Made by a program: the position numbers and the translations under genes. A stretch of DNA of 64,000 nucleotides from Phalacrocorax aristotelis (lineage: Eukaryota; Chordata; Aves; Suliformes; Phalacrocoracidae), in NCBI RefSeq assembly GCF_949628215.1, contig NC_134282.1, forward strand, positions 9,546,223 through 9,610,222, given 5' to 3'. Positions within the stretch are counted from its first letter, which is position 1. Each line of letters starts with the position of its first letter. Positions 1 through 10,956 of this stretch are shown here, one piece after another. Under the pieces are notes generated by a model. That model was given only the letters and a program-made list of their open reading frames with translations, made no database searches and was not told the DNA's origin.

Positions 1-271
1 CTTTGTTGTATGTGATAAATCTGAGCTTCCTGTCCTCTCTGCAGACTTCATAACCCCATGTGGTGACTTCTGCCAGACCTAGGAGAATAAAGCGAGCTGT
101 TTCTTGAACTGCGTAGTAATGTAATTTTTAATGAAAATCCAAACACAAATTTTCTGATTGTTGGCTCACAGTTTAACAGTGGGTAAAGAGAGGCTAATCC
201 CCTTTCAAATCCTAGGTCAAGCTTGCAAAGATGAAGAGTTACATGTTTTTTATCTCTCTTTTATTAAACAG
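1..271 (+). other. DHX36: Partial DHX36 intron at window edge
   Basis: No coding exon recognised. The residues expected before ITIDD in DHX36 are not encoded here, so the preceding exon lies outside the window. A short open frame reaching back to 231 is intron read-through. Confidence 0.8.
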
Positions 272-415
272 CATTACAATAGATGACGTCGTGTTTGTTA
301 TAGATGGTGGAAAAATAAAGGAAACTCATTTTGACACACAGAACAACATTAGCACAATGGCGGCAGAGTGGGTTAGTAAAGCTAATGCCAAGCAGAGGAA
401 AGGTCGAGCAGGAAG
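272..415 (+). CDS. DHX36: DHX36 exon with helicase motif VI
   Basis: The acceptor is ttattaaacag before 272 and the donor gtaagaa follows 415. The exon enters with one base of a split codon and leaves with two. It encodes [20 protein letters not shown] and ends in QRKGRAGR, the motif VI arginine finger of the second RecA domain that contacts ATP. The 144-bp length and phase match the next exon. Confidence 0.97.
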
Positions 416-3400
416 GTAAGAATAACGGGGATAGTTAGAAAAGTTGTGTGATGTTAATTCTGTGTCAGTCTTGGAGCCCGTGCTGCTGAAGATACAACTT
501 CGCTTCTGAACGTATGAGTAACAGATGCTAGCACAACTGTCTGCTGTTCTTATGGAAGGAATGGTTTCTTTGTCCTTCTAGGAAACTGACTTGTGCTGCA
601 TTTAACTCCACGAGTTTCCCTCCTTTTTATAAAAGAATAAGTCAGCATTTTTAAAAAATTTTTGTCGGTAGTGTTTGCCTTCGCACCTGATTTATGAGGC
701 TGTGATACATTAAAGTGAAAATTGCCTACAAATTAAATTCACTTAGCTATATACCAAATTCCTTTTTTTTTTTTTTAAACTTCTGTCCCTCTCAAAATAC
801 CTCGTGGAATATTTTCTCTCTTGTTCAGACTTCCAGTTCTTCTCTGGTCTCTTCATTACTCCGTTTGACCAGCTGATAGGAGGTTTCTGTGTTCTCCATG
901 CCTTTTTTTCCTGTTGATGGGTCTGCGTTTCAGAAAGCTGAAATGGCTTCTAGAATTGAATACACTTCAGTTCTAATTCTTTGAGGTGCTTTGGAAAGCT
1001 TTTTAGAAACACACAAAATCATAATATTGCAGTGTCATAGGAGAAAAAATTACCTTTGTTTATTTAAATAATTCCAGAGTTCAGCCAGGCCACTGTTATC
1101 ATCTATATAATGGACTACGTGCTAGCCTTCTAGATGATTATCAGTTACCAGAGATCTTGAGGACACCTTTGGAAGAACTCTGTTTACAAATCAAGGTAAA
1201 TATCTGAATCTTCAAACATATTTTTTACTTTTCCATTGGAATAAGAGGTTGAGAGATTAAGTTAATGCAACTGTTAGCCTATGGTTGTCTTCAGGTTGAA
1301 GTTCTGTTACACCTGAAGTACTATATATTTAGCTAATCATTGCAGCAATTTTTGCAAAAGGTATATTTGTATTTAGATACATCAAACCCAGGAAAAAAGA
1401 GGATTGTCTAGTATAAATAAAAGCTGAAGTGTATCAACAAAAATTTAGACTATGCTTAGCCCTCATTTCCCGCCAAATATCATTCAATCAGAGGAGCTTC
1501 AGTGAGAATGCCAATGAGTCAAGGGATATGATATCTTAAAAGAATTTTACTAAAAAGTAGTTTTAGAACTGACTTGAGTTTCTGTTTTGGCAGTTTGTAT
1601 TGAATTCCATACGCATGCATAAGGATTACCATGTGTATGCATACTGAATGAAGGATAGATCCTTATGTTTCAGATTGCATCACTAAAACCTCTTATTTTT
1701 CTCCATAATTCTTAATTAGTGAAATCCTAACTCAAGCTCTGAATTATTCACACTTTTTTAAATTAGTGTGGTCACTGCTTACTAATTTTAGATAACTGTC
1801 TTTCTCCAGTTGCTGCAGGTTTATGTTTTGGGTTTTGTTTTTTTTTTTCCCCCCTTGCAGATTCTAAAGCTTGGTGGAATTGCTTATTTTCTGAGTAAAC
1901 TAATGGACCCACCATCTCGTGATGCTGTAATGTTGGCCATAAATCATCTAATGGAGCTGGTAAAGTATTGCTTAATGTACATGCAAGGAAAAATCTGTTT
2001 AGAACCATGTTACTGCATTGTGTGTTATCCAACAGTTGTGATTCTACAGGTCTGGAGACTTGAAACTCCTTACCATATTGTGTAGACCCTTCATATATCT
2101 TCACTGAACAGAGGAAATAAAGATCATGTATTACATGAAATTATGGGCTGCATAGAGTAGTTCCTGAGGAACTTTCTAAATTACTCAAAACATATACATG
2201 CCCTTTGCATTTAAGTTCCCTGCAGATATTTAACTCACTGCTTCTGAACTACCCTGCTCATGGCTGCATCCACCAAGCCTTCCTATCTCAGTCAAATTAG
2301 TGAAGAGTTTGATACTCTTTCTGTGGGCAAATAAGGCCTGTAGGAGAAAGATCTTGTATGTCATTGCTCCTTTGGGTGCTGGGGAAGGAGAGATTAATGA
2401 CACTATTAACTACTTGAAACATGATTAAAAATGACTGCTGTTTTCTTGGATCTAATTGAATGCTTCAATTTCTCCATAACTTGCTTGATCACTTTCCTAC
2501 CATACCTCATTACAGCTAGCTGTGTGCTCCAGCCATTAGGCATTCCTTTGTTCTCTAGGTAGCCTAGTGGCTATCTTGGGGAAATCCTCCCCATTTCAGA
2601 TACCGTGCTTATTCTCTTTTCCTTTTCTTTTTTTCCTTCTTCTGACAGAACGCTTTGGACAGACAAGAAGAACTGACTCCACTAGGTGTCCATTTAGCTC
2701 GATTACCAGTTGAACCACATATTGGAAAAATGATCCTCTTTGGAGCTTTATTCTGCTGCTTGGATCCAGTACTTACAATTGCAGCTAGCCTCAGCTTCAA
2801 GGACCCTTTTGTCATTCCCCTGGTAAAGTTTCTAAGAAGAGAATTACACATAAGAATTTAAGAATCTCAGAAGGATATTGGGACTTACTGAGATGTTATA
2901 GTTTAAAAGCACTTTAATCTTATTTTCATGTTGTTTACATTTTTATTGGTAAAAGTTTGCCTTCATATACCATGAAGTGTGTGTTGTCTTTGCCTACAGA
3001 ATATTGGAAGTAGCTTTAATTTTCCTGTGTATAGCATACAAAGTATTGCTGTATATATGTACCTTAATTAGGAAAAGAACGGGTGTCAGTCACGAATACT
3101 TTATGGGTTCTAATTATTCTTAGGGCAAAGAGAAAGTAGCAGATGCAAGAAGAAAGGAACTGTCAAAGAACACTAAAAGTGATCATCTAACCGTGGTGAA
3201 TGCTTTCACGGTAGGCATGCTTTAATGTTGTTGTTTGGTTTTTTCCTCTTCTAGAATTTTAGTTTGAGTAATATGGATTATTCTAAGGAAAATCTGATCA
3301 GTTTATGCTCTGAAGTATTTCTTTCTCAGCTTCTAAGAAACATAAAACCAAACTAATTTTCACCCTTCTAGTGTTGAGGAATCTTGTTTTCAGGCTCAAA

Positions 3401-6400
3401 AACCTATTTTTTTTTTTTTTATAAGTCTATGAAAGAGACAAAGGAAACGTAATGTTGTAGTTACCTTGCTGAAGTCATTAAGTCTTGTCCTTTTGGCCCT
3501 CTACAAGAGGCTGAAGCTGACTTCAAAAGTCTTGGAGACTTAGTTGTATAGTGTTGGGGTGAGAAGAAGAGGAAATAAATGGCCTGGAATGCCATTTCTG
3601 CCCAGGACTTTTAATAGCAACAATTGAAGTTCTGGCAAACATAGCTAGATTTCAGTCCTCACCATGGAAAAATGAAGTTTTTGATTCAAAATGTTATATA
3701 GTTGTACTTTTCTACTTGGGCTGCATATATATCAACAGAGAGATCAAAGGATTTACTTTCTCTCTTGTAGAGAAAAATGTAACTATATTGTTTGTTGACT
3801 TCCAGTTTTTGCAGTCCTTACTTCTGTAGTATATGTTCACTTCCAAATGCCTTAAGTATGGTTTTGTCTTTTAGGGCTGGGAAGAGACTCGGCGTCGTGG
3901 TTTCAGAACTGAGAAAGACTATTGCTGGGAATATTTCCTGTCTTCAAATACACTCCAGGTAACATCCTGACAGTTTAAAAAAGAGGATCATGTCTGTGGG
4001 GAAAAGGGGAGAGGCCTTTTGGCACAGCAATATCCTGGGACATTTTTGGATGTTTCCTAGATGCTGCATAACATGAAGGGACAGTTTGCTGAGCATCTCC
4101 TTGCAGCTGGATTTGTGAATAGCAGAGACCCCAAGGATCCCAAATCTAATATCAACTCAGGTAAACAGCAAAAGGAAATGGAAAATTTCTGATAGCTGAA
4201 ATCTCAATTTGCAGAACTGCATCATTTACTTTGCTGTCCTCTACAGATAATGAAAAGCTGCTCAAAGCGGTCATCTGTGCTGGTTTATATCCAAAAGTTG
4301 CAAAGATCCGGCCAAGCTTCAGCAAAAAGAGAAAAATGTAAGGGTTTGGTTTAATGTTGGTTTGTATTTGAGGTGTTTTCTACGTTAGGTAGTTTGGCAA
4401 GGTGAAGCATGGGCTTGAGTGCGTGAATGGATCTCCATATAGCTTAATCGTGGGTGTGCGTTACTTCATTTGAAACAGGTAGATGAGAGCATGGATTGTT
4501 GATTTTACTTTAACATTTGGATACCTGCTAGTCTGTGAAATAATTTGTCACCTTATCATGATAATGCTACAACATATCTATAACGCTGCTGCTAAAGGAG
4601 TCCTACCATCATCTTCGATCCACAGCAGCAGTTGAAACACTATCCTTTCTTATTATGTGGCTACATAGAGCTGAGAAATTCCAGTCTGTTGATTTATTGC
4701 TACTTATTATCAGACTATTTATCCTTATAAACTGTTACTCAAACTAACAGTATACTCTTCAGAACATAGAAATCCTTCTTTGTGGACCCGATTTAAGACA
4801 GAATGAAGGGTTGAACATTTGTAGAGATTTTTTGGGTGTGTAATGTAGAAACAGCAAGCTAGGATCAATCATTAGGCCTATAATCAAAAACTAACAAAAA
4901 AAGGCAAAAAAAAACCTCAAGTGGTTATTTCCGTGAAAGGAGTAAGAATAGGTAGTCAAAATTCTACCTTAGACTGTGTAATTTAGACCCGTCCATAGTT
5001 GATGCTGCTAGTCTGTTGATACTCTGTTTTAAACTGAGTTGGGTGCACTGGAGTCTCCTAAACGCAGTAAGTTTGCAAACATGAATCAAATTACTGTGTC
5101 ACTGTATCTTTGCCGCATGGTGGAGCTGCCCAGGAAAGTTCCGTTTTACAATCCACTAAACAAGATGCTTGTTATGCTAACTACTTTCCTGGAGAAGCTC
5201 TCCCACTGCTGTTTCTGTTTCAAAACACTGAACTTAATGTTTTGCAAAATACTTCTGCACACAGGGGGTAGACAGCTCAGTGATCCACACCCAAAGAATT
5301 AGGTCGCTGAAATGTAGGAAGGAAGAGAACAGTTGTGTTTCATACATATTGTGCGTGCTTTCTGCTTTTTATTGTCTGATGGCATTATTGCATAAGAAGG
5401 GAAGTGTGATTTTGGGTAGTAAGTATGGCCAAAGCAGTTGAACATTAACCTGTGAGTCAAATTTGTTCAAAGGTACATGGTACAAAGAGAGGTGCACCAC
5501 TCCAGACTGGTTGACAGTGGTACAGCTAGTCCTTCATTTGCAAAAAGAATGTCACTTGGTTTTTCTGCTTCAGAGGATGACAGGGTTTATTAAGGGGTAA
5601 ATTTGGCAAAGAATTCAAGCTTAAGTGCAGAGAGATGTCTAAAAACTCATACTGTAGATTCAGTTTTAATCTTTTGGGAAATAAGTTAAAGTTTCCTCGA
5701 ATGTCCCTGTACTCACAGAATCACAGAATGTCCTGAGTTGGAAGGGACCCACACGGACCATCCAGTCCAACGCCCATCCCTGCACAGGACAACCCCAAAT
5801 TCACACCATGTCTCTGAGGGCCTTGTCCAAGTGCCTCTTGAATATCGCCAGGCTTGGTGCCGTGATGCCTCCCTGAGGAGCCTGTTCCAGGGCTTTACCA
5901 CCCTCTGGGGGAAGAGCCTTTTCTGAATATCCAACCTAACCCTCCCCTGGCACATCTCCCTGCCATTCCCTCGGGTCCTGTCATTGGTAACCAGAGAGGA
6001 GATCAGCGGCCTGCCCCTCCTCCTCCCCTTGTGAGGAAGCTGCAGACCACCATGAGGTCTCCCTCAGCCTCCTCTTCTCCAGGCTGAACAAACCAAGTGA
6101 CTTTAGCTGCTCCTCATACGGCTTCCTCTCTAACCTTTCTTCAACTTCGGGGCCCTCCTATGGACACTCTCTAGTCGCTTTGTATCCTTAATGTACTGCG
6201 GCACCCATAACTGCACACAGCCCTCGAGGTGAGGGACTTCCACAGTTTAGAACACTAGTGGATAATCGGAGGATTTTTAACTTGGGACATGATTGTGTTA
6301 AACTTTCAAGATCTTATTTCAATCCTAAAATAAAAACTTTTTTTTCTTTTAAGGGTGAAAGTTTGCACCAAGACAGATGGAACAGTTAATATTCATCCTA

Positions 6401-8421
6401 AATCGGTTAATGTGGAAGAAACAGAGTTCCATTATAACTGGCTGGTGTACCATTTGAAGATGAGAACTAGCAGTGTATGTGAAGGTTTATATTTGTGTAA
6501 TTTATTTTTGTAGCTCTTTAGTAAGGTTGGATTAAGGTTCAGAGTGGGTGTGAACACTGCCTTTGTTTGAAACCTTCCTGTCTTGGGTCATTTCTTTTAC
6601 ATGCCGTTAGATTATGGTCTTTGTGATACTGGTGCTGTTGTTCCACAAATGACTAATATACTGACTTCTGGTTTTTTGGTTGAGTGGGGGGGAGGTTGTG
6701 TTGTGTGTTTGGTTTTGTTGTTGTGTTGTTGTTGTTCTTTTAAAGGTTCTGGCAATGACAGGTATAGTTACTATTATTATTTTAATTTTCAATCCAGTGT
6801 AGCACTTTTGAAAATGCCAGAAAAGAAAAATTCCTCTGATTGTTATGGAATAGTTGATTTGGTTTTCACCACTTTGCGTGAAGGGCTGTATCTGGGACCA
6901 TTTTTACTCCTGTTTAATCTGATTTCATGTAACTTTTCCAACTGAGTTGCTTCAGATATGTCTTGCAAATTTATGAATGACTCTGAATAATGGTCTTCTG
7001 GAATTCTGTTATGAGTTTCATTAAGGCTTACTCATGTTGCTTAAGATGTTTGGAAGGGTGATTGGACAACTTTGTCTTCTTGCAGATCTACTTGTATGAC
7101 TGTACAGAGGTCTCTCCATACTGTCTCTTGTTCTTTGGAGGAGATATATCCATTCAGAAGGATAAGGATCAGGATACCATTGCTGTGGATGAATGGATTG
7201 TTTTCCAGTCTCCAGCGAGAATAGCTCACTTAGTTAAGGTGACTATATTTAATAATAATGTATATGGAAGACTTAGTGCAACACCGATTCTTCTTGGAGA
7301 TTTCTATATTTGATATTACTGTGTATCTACTGACTTATCACTACAGTGAGATGATGTTTTAAATGTATTCCCAGTAAGCAGTTCAAGTACACAAAGTAAA
7401 CAGAGATCTACTGAAGGTGTGTAGATGAATGCAAGTTAAAATGCAGAAGTAAAAATAACATTCTGAACAGTCTGTTTCTCAGGGTAAACTGGGCACAAGT
7501 AAACAGTGAAGCACCCCCTTATGTTTGTCCTTAGGAGAAGGCAGTCAGGTGTGTGTTTATTTGTTTCCAATTTAATAACTTGACTAATGAGAATGAGGCT
7601 GGGTGTCTGTTGAGGCATCAGGAATCTGGCAGTGATGTTCTTGTTCAGCTGGTGCAGCCTCTGCTGAAAAATTCATAAGCATATTGAAAAACTGTAGAAG
7701 CTCCAGAGGAGAGTCATAAGGTGAATTTAAAGCATTTATAAACATGTCTTACAGTGATAGATTTGAAGAGTTTAATCTCTCTAGTTTTCTGTAGCGAAAG
7801 CTGTAGGATGACTTGAGCAGTCCATGAAATGGCCACATTGGATATGGAAACATGAGGATGGGGTCTTCAGCTAGCAGTAGTAAGTTCCAGTGGAAGGAGG
7901 AGCTGAAAGGAGCTCTGTTTAATATTAGATCCTAGAAATGATGTTTGACGCTTTTTTTTTAACACAAATATTTTTAATCCTGAAATGGTCAGCTAGTGTA
8001 TGTATAGGCTATTAAAGGCTATCATATCCAGAGATGGTCATCTGTCACAAAAGGTAAAAGTGCTAATTTCTGAGAAGCAGCTTTTGATCCTGAAGATAGT
8101 AATGTTAAAGTGATTTGATAGGAGAGCAGGTGTAAAGAATAGGACAACAGAGGGCCCAAGGGATTTGAACCTACTGTAGTTATGTTGTGTGTAGCTCTGA
8201 CTTTTCTTTTTTCTTTATTTCAACACTCTTTCCAGAATTTAAGACAAGAGCTCGATGATCTTCTACAAGAAAAAATAGAAAATCCACATCCCGTGGACTG
8301 GAATGCTATTAAATCCAGGGATACAGCAGTACTGACAGCTATTATAGACTTAATCACAACACAGGAGAATGAAAGTGCCAGAAACTATGCTCCACGATTC
8401 CAGAGTGAACGCTATAGTTGA
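272..8421 (+). CDS. DHX36: DHX36, ATP-dependent DEAH-box RNA/DNA G-quadruplex helicase, 3' half (11 exons, stop included)
   Basis: Joining exons 272-415, 1078-1195, 1861-1959, 2649-2822, 3124-3210, 3875-3958, 4061-4160, 4247-4337, 6354-6474, 7086-7238 and 8236-8421 gives one open frame of 451 codons plus TGA, with every junction GT-AG and phase-matched. It reads like the last 45% of DHX36 (about 1,000 residues in mammals, from memory): helicase motif [10 protein letters not shown] near fragment residues 40-47, the DEAH winged-helix segment (about 60-120), the HA2 signature [13 protein letters not shown] (about 126-138), a ratchet-like helical part, then the OB-fold region (about 270-380) beginning near [11 protein letters not shown]. 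The family unwinds RNA and DNA G-quadruplexes in nucleus and cytoplasm using ATP. The N-terminal G4-recognition motif, the DEAH box and the first RecA domain lie upstream of the window. There is no frameshift or premature stop, so the gene looks intact. Gene identity is very secure; exact substrate behaviour in this species is inferred. Confidence 0.97.
1078..1195 (+). CDS. DHX36: DHX36 exon, end of RecA2 into winged helix
   Basis: It follows the acceptor attccag and ends at AAG before gtaaat. It encodes [12 protein letters not shown] and then [17 protein letters not shown], the P-E-I-x-R-T-x-L-E signature that links RecA2 to the winged helix in DEAH helicases. 118 bp, completing the split AGA codon from the previous exon. 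Confidence 0.97.
1861..1959 (+). CDS. DHX36: DHX36 exon, winged-helix segment
   Basis: A strong pyrimidine tract and ttgcag precede 1861, and gtaaag follows 1959. 33 codons in phase 0, encoding [19 protein letters not shown] and ending NHLMEL, as in vertebrate DHX36. Confidence 0.97.
2649..2822 (+). CDS. DHX36: DHX36 exon, HA2 (helicase-associated) domain core
   Basis: 58 codons in phase 0 between ctgacag and gtaaag. It encodes the HA2 signature [34 protein letters not shown] and [10 protein letters not shown]. This helical bundle packs against the RecA domains and shapes the nucleic-acid channel in DEAH helicases. It is the longest internal coding exon visible for this gene. Confidence 0.97.
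3124..3210 (+). CDS. DHX36: DHX36 exon, ratchet-like helical region
   Basis: 29 codons after ttcttag and before gtaggc. It encodes [15 protein letters not shown] and [10 protein letters not shown]. The last codon is ACG (Thr); mammalian DHX36 has Glu here as I recall (NAFEGWEE). The junction is otherwise conserved. Confidence 0.95.
3875..3958 (+). CDS. DHX36: DHX36 exon, [10 protein letters not shown] segment
   Basis: 28 codons in phase 0 after gtcttttag and before gtaaca. It encodes [20 protein letters not shown] and then FLSSNTLQ, strongly conserved in the family. Confidence 0.97.
4061..4160 (+). CDS. DHX36: DHX36 exon, [14 protein letters not shown] segment
   Basis: 100 bp after tttcctag and before gtaaac, leaving with one base of a GAT codon. 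It encodes [20 protein letters not shown], then [13 protein letters not shown]. The upstream intron is only 102 bp. Confidence 0.97.
4247..4337 (+). CDS. DHX36: DHX36 exon, entry to OB-fold region
   Basis: Follows ctctacag and ends before gtaagg. It encodes [20 protein letters not shown], then a lysine-rich KKRK stretch. C-A-G-L-Y-P-x-V is the usual start of the OB-fold in DEAH helicases. The upstream intron is only 86 bp. Confidence 0.97.
4338..6353 (+). other. DHX36: DHX36 intron carrying a CR1 insertion
   Basis: The longest DHX36 intron in the window (2.0 kb), bounded by gtaagg and ttttaag. It is unremarkable A/T-rich sequence apart from the CR1 copy at 5714-6236. Confidence 0.85.
5714..6236 (-). 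mobile_element. CR1 LINE 3'-end fragment (reverse orientation)
   Basis: The left end shows the repeated 8-mer CACAGAAT, which is the reverse complement of the short direct repeat that terminates CR1 elements. Next come GAGTTGGAAGGGACCC, GAGGAGCCTGTTCCAGGGC and CTCTTCTCCAGGCTGAACAA, all familiar from avian CR1 3' regions read backwards. The element is truncated on its 5' side near 6236, as is usual for CR1, and has no intact reverse transcriptase. It sits in a DHX36 intron in antisense orientation. Confidence 0.93.
6354..6474 (+). CDS. DHX36: DHX36 exon, OB-fold region
   Basis: 121 bp after ttcttttaag and before gtatgt. It completes the ATG codon split at 4337 and encodes [20 protein letters not shown] followed by [15 protein letters not shown]. 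The preceding 2.0-kb intron carries a CR1 insertion. Confidence 0.97.
7086..7238 (+). CDS. DHX36: DHX36 exon, OB-fold end
   Basis: 51 codons in phase 0 between cttgcag and gtgact. It encodes [20 protein letters not shown], then [19 protein letters not shown]. Sequence and length agree with vertebrate DHX36. Confidence 0.97.
8236..8421 (+). CDS. DHX36: DHX36 last coding exon with stop codon
   Basis: Starts after ctctttccag. 61 codons plus TGA at 8419-8421. It encodes [20 protein letters not shown] and ends FQSERYS, matching the family's C-terminal helical tail. The stop falls at the expected length. Confidence 0.96.
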   Translation, partial: NLRQELDDLLQEKIENPHPVDWNAIKSRDTAVLTAIIDLITTQENESARNYAPRFQSERYS

Positions 8422-9070
8422 CACACTTTCATCTGTATTGATAAAGCCAACATACTCCCCTTTTGGTTTTGTTTTGTATAGCATTTATTTAGCTAGAGGA
8501 AGAACTTTTTTTAGGGTAAGCTGGTAATTCCCTCATGCTGAAGAGCAGTTATTTCAACATAGTTGGTAATATCTGTATATGCATGGTATTCTGTGTTCAG
8601 TGTTAGCTTTTTAAATAAGAAAAATGCAATGCTAGCAATGTTAGTTGATGTATGGTTTTTGTCCTGCTGTAGCTTTTTTTTTTTTAAACACCTATCAGGT
8701 AACAGATATTCAAAAAACCTGCTAAAATACTGCTTAATAATACTTAAACTGTTCTTGCTATTGGTAGAAACATCTCAAAATATTTTTTTTTATTGGGGGT
8801 GGTGAGTAATTATACTTACTGTGTTATTCCAGCTGTGCAGCAGTCTCCTCACCAACACTTCCACAGAATGTAACTAGCTTAATTAAAGTAAACTTGAAAA
8901 ACACTTGTTAAATTTGTACTATGGGAGGAAACAATCTTCAGAAATATTCTCCTGCCTTTCATCCCATTCAGTTAATCTTTATTCACTTTCTGTGCCTATC
9001 CATCATCACTACCGACTAAAATTTCAGACTACAGGACATGGTTAAATAAAAGCCATGTTGGAATACTTGT
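8422..9070 (+). other. DHX36: DHX36 3' UTR (end estimated)
   Basis: A/T-rich sequence after the stop, without conserved reading frames. An ATTAAA hexamer at 8882-8887 and a canonical AATAAA at 9045-9050 could direct alternative polyadenylation. The end is placed about 20 bases past the AATAAA, so it is an estimate. Confidence 0.65.
9045..9050 (+). terminator. DHX36: Polyadenylation signal AATAAA, DHX36
   Basis: Canonical hexamer 624 bases after the DHX36 stop, followed by a T/G-rich stretch. It is the first AATAAA after the stop on this strand that I saw. Cleavage near 9065-9075 is inferred. Confidence 0.6.
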
Positions 9071-9849
9071 CTTCAAGGTTTCATTGCATTCTAATTTTTC
9101 TTTTTTTAAAACAGTCCATGTATGGATTATAGTATTACATTAAAAGCTTTTTTCTTTAAAGTGCTATTTCATCTGTGCTTAGTTCAAAATGTTTTGAATG
9201 TCATTCTGTTTTGAATGCTTCCAACTATGTAAGAACATTTGAATAACAAGGCTTGTTTAGGATTTCAAGCATGGTGACTTGTTTGAGAAACACTGTTCTG
9301 ATCAAACTTGTGTAAGGGTGGCAGACCTGCAGTTTCCTTTAAACCCTGGGGGCTGGATTTGGGGTTGGGCAGTGTTCCCCCACTGCTGTGGGCAAGCCAA
9401 GACTGAGGCTGCGTGTTTCTAGGCTCTGAAAAGTGCTGGCAGTGTATTTGGCAGCCCTCTGGTACCTGCACTTTGCAGCCATAGCTGTGGTTATTTCTAG
9501 ACTTAGCCTTGAGGAGGAAAAGCTCGTGTCTTGTTGTTGTTGTTGCCTGGAAATGTAATCCCTCTCCTTTCTTGAGGTTTGTTTTTGTTTCTTGTGCTTT
9601 GCAAAAATGACCTTGACCACCACCCTCGGGAGGATTTTTAAGCCTTATCGTGAAGAAAACAGAACTGGTCAGATGAAACTTATTTCTGTATGAAGAAGTC
9701 TAACTTAGTGACTAGACCGTGCTTTCCTTTGGGTTAACAAGGAGGGGAGGATGCCAAGCTCATTATTTCTACAACACAGGTGCAAAAAAAGCGTACGGTT
9801 CGACCTCTCCCTCCCCCCAATCACTTTATTCTTTCACACCCAGCTGCTA
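9071..9849. other. Intergenic spacer after DHX36, nothing recognised
   Basis: Moderately A/T-rich at first, becoming more G/C-rich. A short GTT repeat lies near 9531-9547. I see no conserved frame or repeat family. Confidence 0.6.
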
Positions 9850-10180
9850 AGACTGGTGCTGCAATCAGTGAGGGAGGAGGAGGAGGAACACCGCGCCCTG
9901 GCCTGGCGGTGGGGGAAGCAGGAGGCAGTTTAAGGGGAAAAGCAAACCCCCGGAGCCGGCTGTGCTTGTGTGTGGAAGGGCGGTGCTGTGAGGGCCGCGG
10001 GACCCGCCGAGGGCGGCCGGGAGCCGCCAGGAGCTCGGGGCGCAAGTATGGGCGGGAAGCGGCCGGTGACTCCGCCTAAGGGCGGTGGGGGAGCGGTGAG
10101 GGGCCTTGCGCGGGCTGCGCCACACGGCTGAGGGGGCCGGAGCCCAGGGCGCCGCGGCACCGCTGAAGGTGAGCCCTGGA
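9850..10180. promoter_or_regulatory. Orphan CpG island, candidate promoter / first exon
   Basis: A sharp GC-rich block in an otherwise A/T-rich region. By hand count there are about 27 CpG in roughly 220 bases between 9950 and 10170, with several GGGCGG Sp1-type boxes and a GGCGGC/GCCGCC inverted repeat around 10013-10029. On the + strand the block ends in CTGAAG followed by GTGAGC (GT at 10169-10170), a near-perfect splice donor. It lies about 0.8 kb past the DHX36 end and 4.4 kb past the ARHGEF26 end, where neither gene should have a promoter. Reading frames across it are long only because stops are rare in GC-rich DNA, and none resembles a known protein. An unannotated non-coding transcript or a bird-specific gene start are both possible. 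Confidence 0.6.
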
Positions 10181-10299
10181 ATCAACGGGGAAAAGGGAGA
10201 TTAATGATAACGTGTGTGGAAATGAAAATTAAATAACTTGACTGTAGCGCTATACCTTGGTCTTGGAAACAAAACGGTGTCGGGCTGGGACAGGTGCAA

Positions 10300-10327
10300 C
10301 CAATATAAGGGGAAGCAAGATGGCGCC
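10300..10327 (+). promoter_or_regulatory. CCAAT / TATA-like / YY1 motif cluster
   Basis: CCAAT at 10300-10304 overlaps a TATAAG-like stretch at 10304-10309, followed by AAGATGGCGCC at 10317-10327, a close match to the YY1 consensus that occurs around transcription starts. The ATG inside the YY1 box opens a 44-codon frame (10320-10454) of unknown meaning. Together with the adjacent CpG island this looks like core-promoter architecture, but the individual motifs are short. Confidence 0.4.
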
Positions 10328-10956
10328 GAGAGAAGAGCTGTGTTCTGGGGCCTGTTGTACCTGGCTGCGCAGTGTTAAGGCAGAGGGGTGTGCGATGGCA
10401 CGGGCAGTTACCACAGCAAAGTATGGTGCGCTGCTCTACGTTACAAATTTCTAGTTTCTTGAGGGAGAATTGGCAGTAGTGCTGTTACTGGCGGGGCTGG
10501 ATTAAGTCATGGAAAAAAAAGGCTGGCAGGTGATACCAGTTTTACTCTCCTAGTTCTTAGTTTTTGCAATACTTAAATGATAGCTAATTTTCTACCTAAA
10601 AACACAAAGGGTAAAAAGAAATGGTAGTGATAGCAGAATCTGGGGGAGAATAGCAATGTTGGTTGAAGAAATGAAAGACAGGTGGCAGTTCTCTCAGCCC
10701 CCCCCTGCCCCAACTGTGGAGGGTCAGACTGGTATTATGGGGGTGGTGCTAAGAAATATGGACACTGGGGTGGTCATGGATTGGTATGGTCAGCTCTTTA
10801 TTTAAAAGGTAACATGGTTGTTGTGTAAATAATGGTATTAGCTATGCTTTCCCAACTGTGCTTAAAGCATGTAGCTTAATATACTACTTTCAGCAGAAAA
10901 GCATCAGACCCCTCTGTTCTTCAGTTTGAAAAAATGAGCCTTTTGCCAATGTCAGA

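Noticed and set aside
5713..5955. Open frames of 60-80 codons on both strands
   Set aside because: They lie within the CR1 3' region and are not genes.
9780..10185. Several overlapping open frames on both strands of the CpG island
   Set aside because: Stop codons are rare in GC-rich DNA; the Pro/Arg/Gly-rich translations do not look like a conserved protein. The block is kept as a promoter candidate only.
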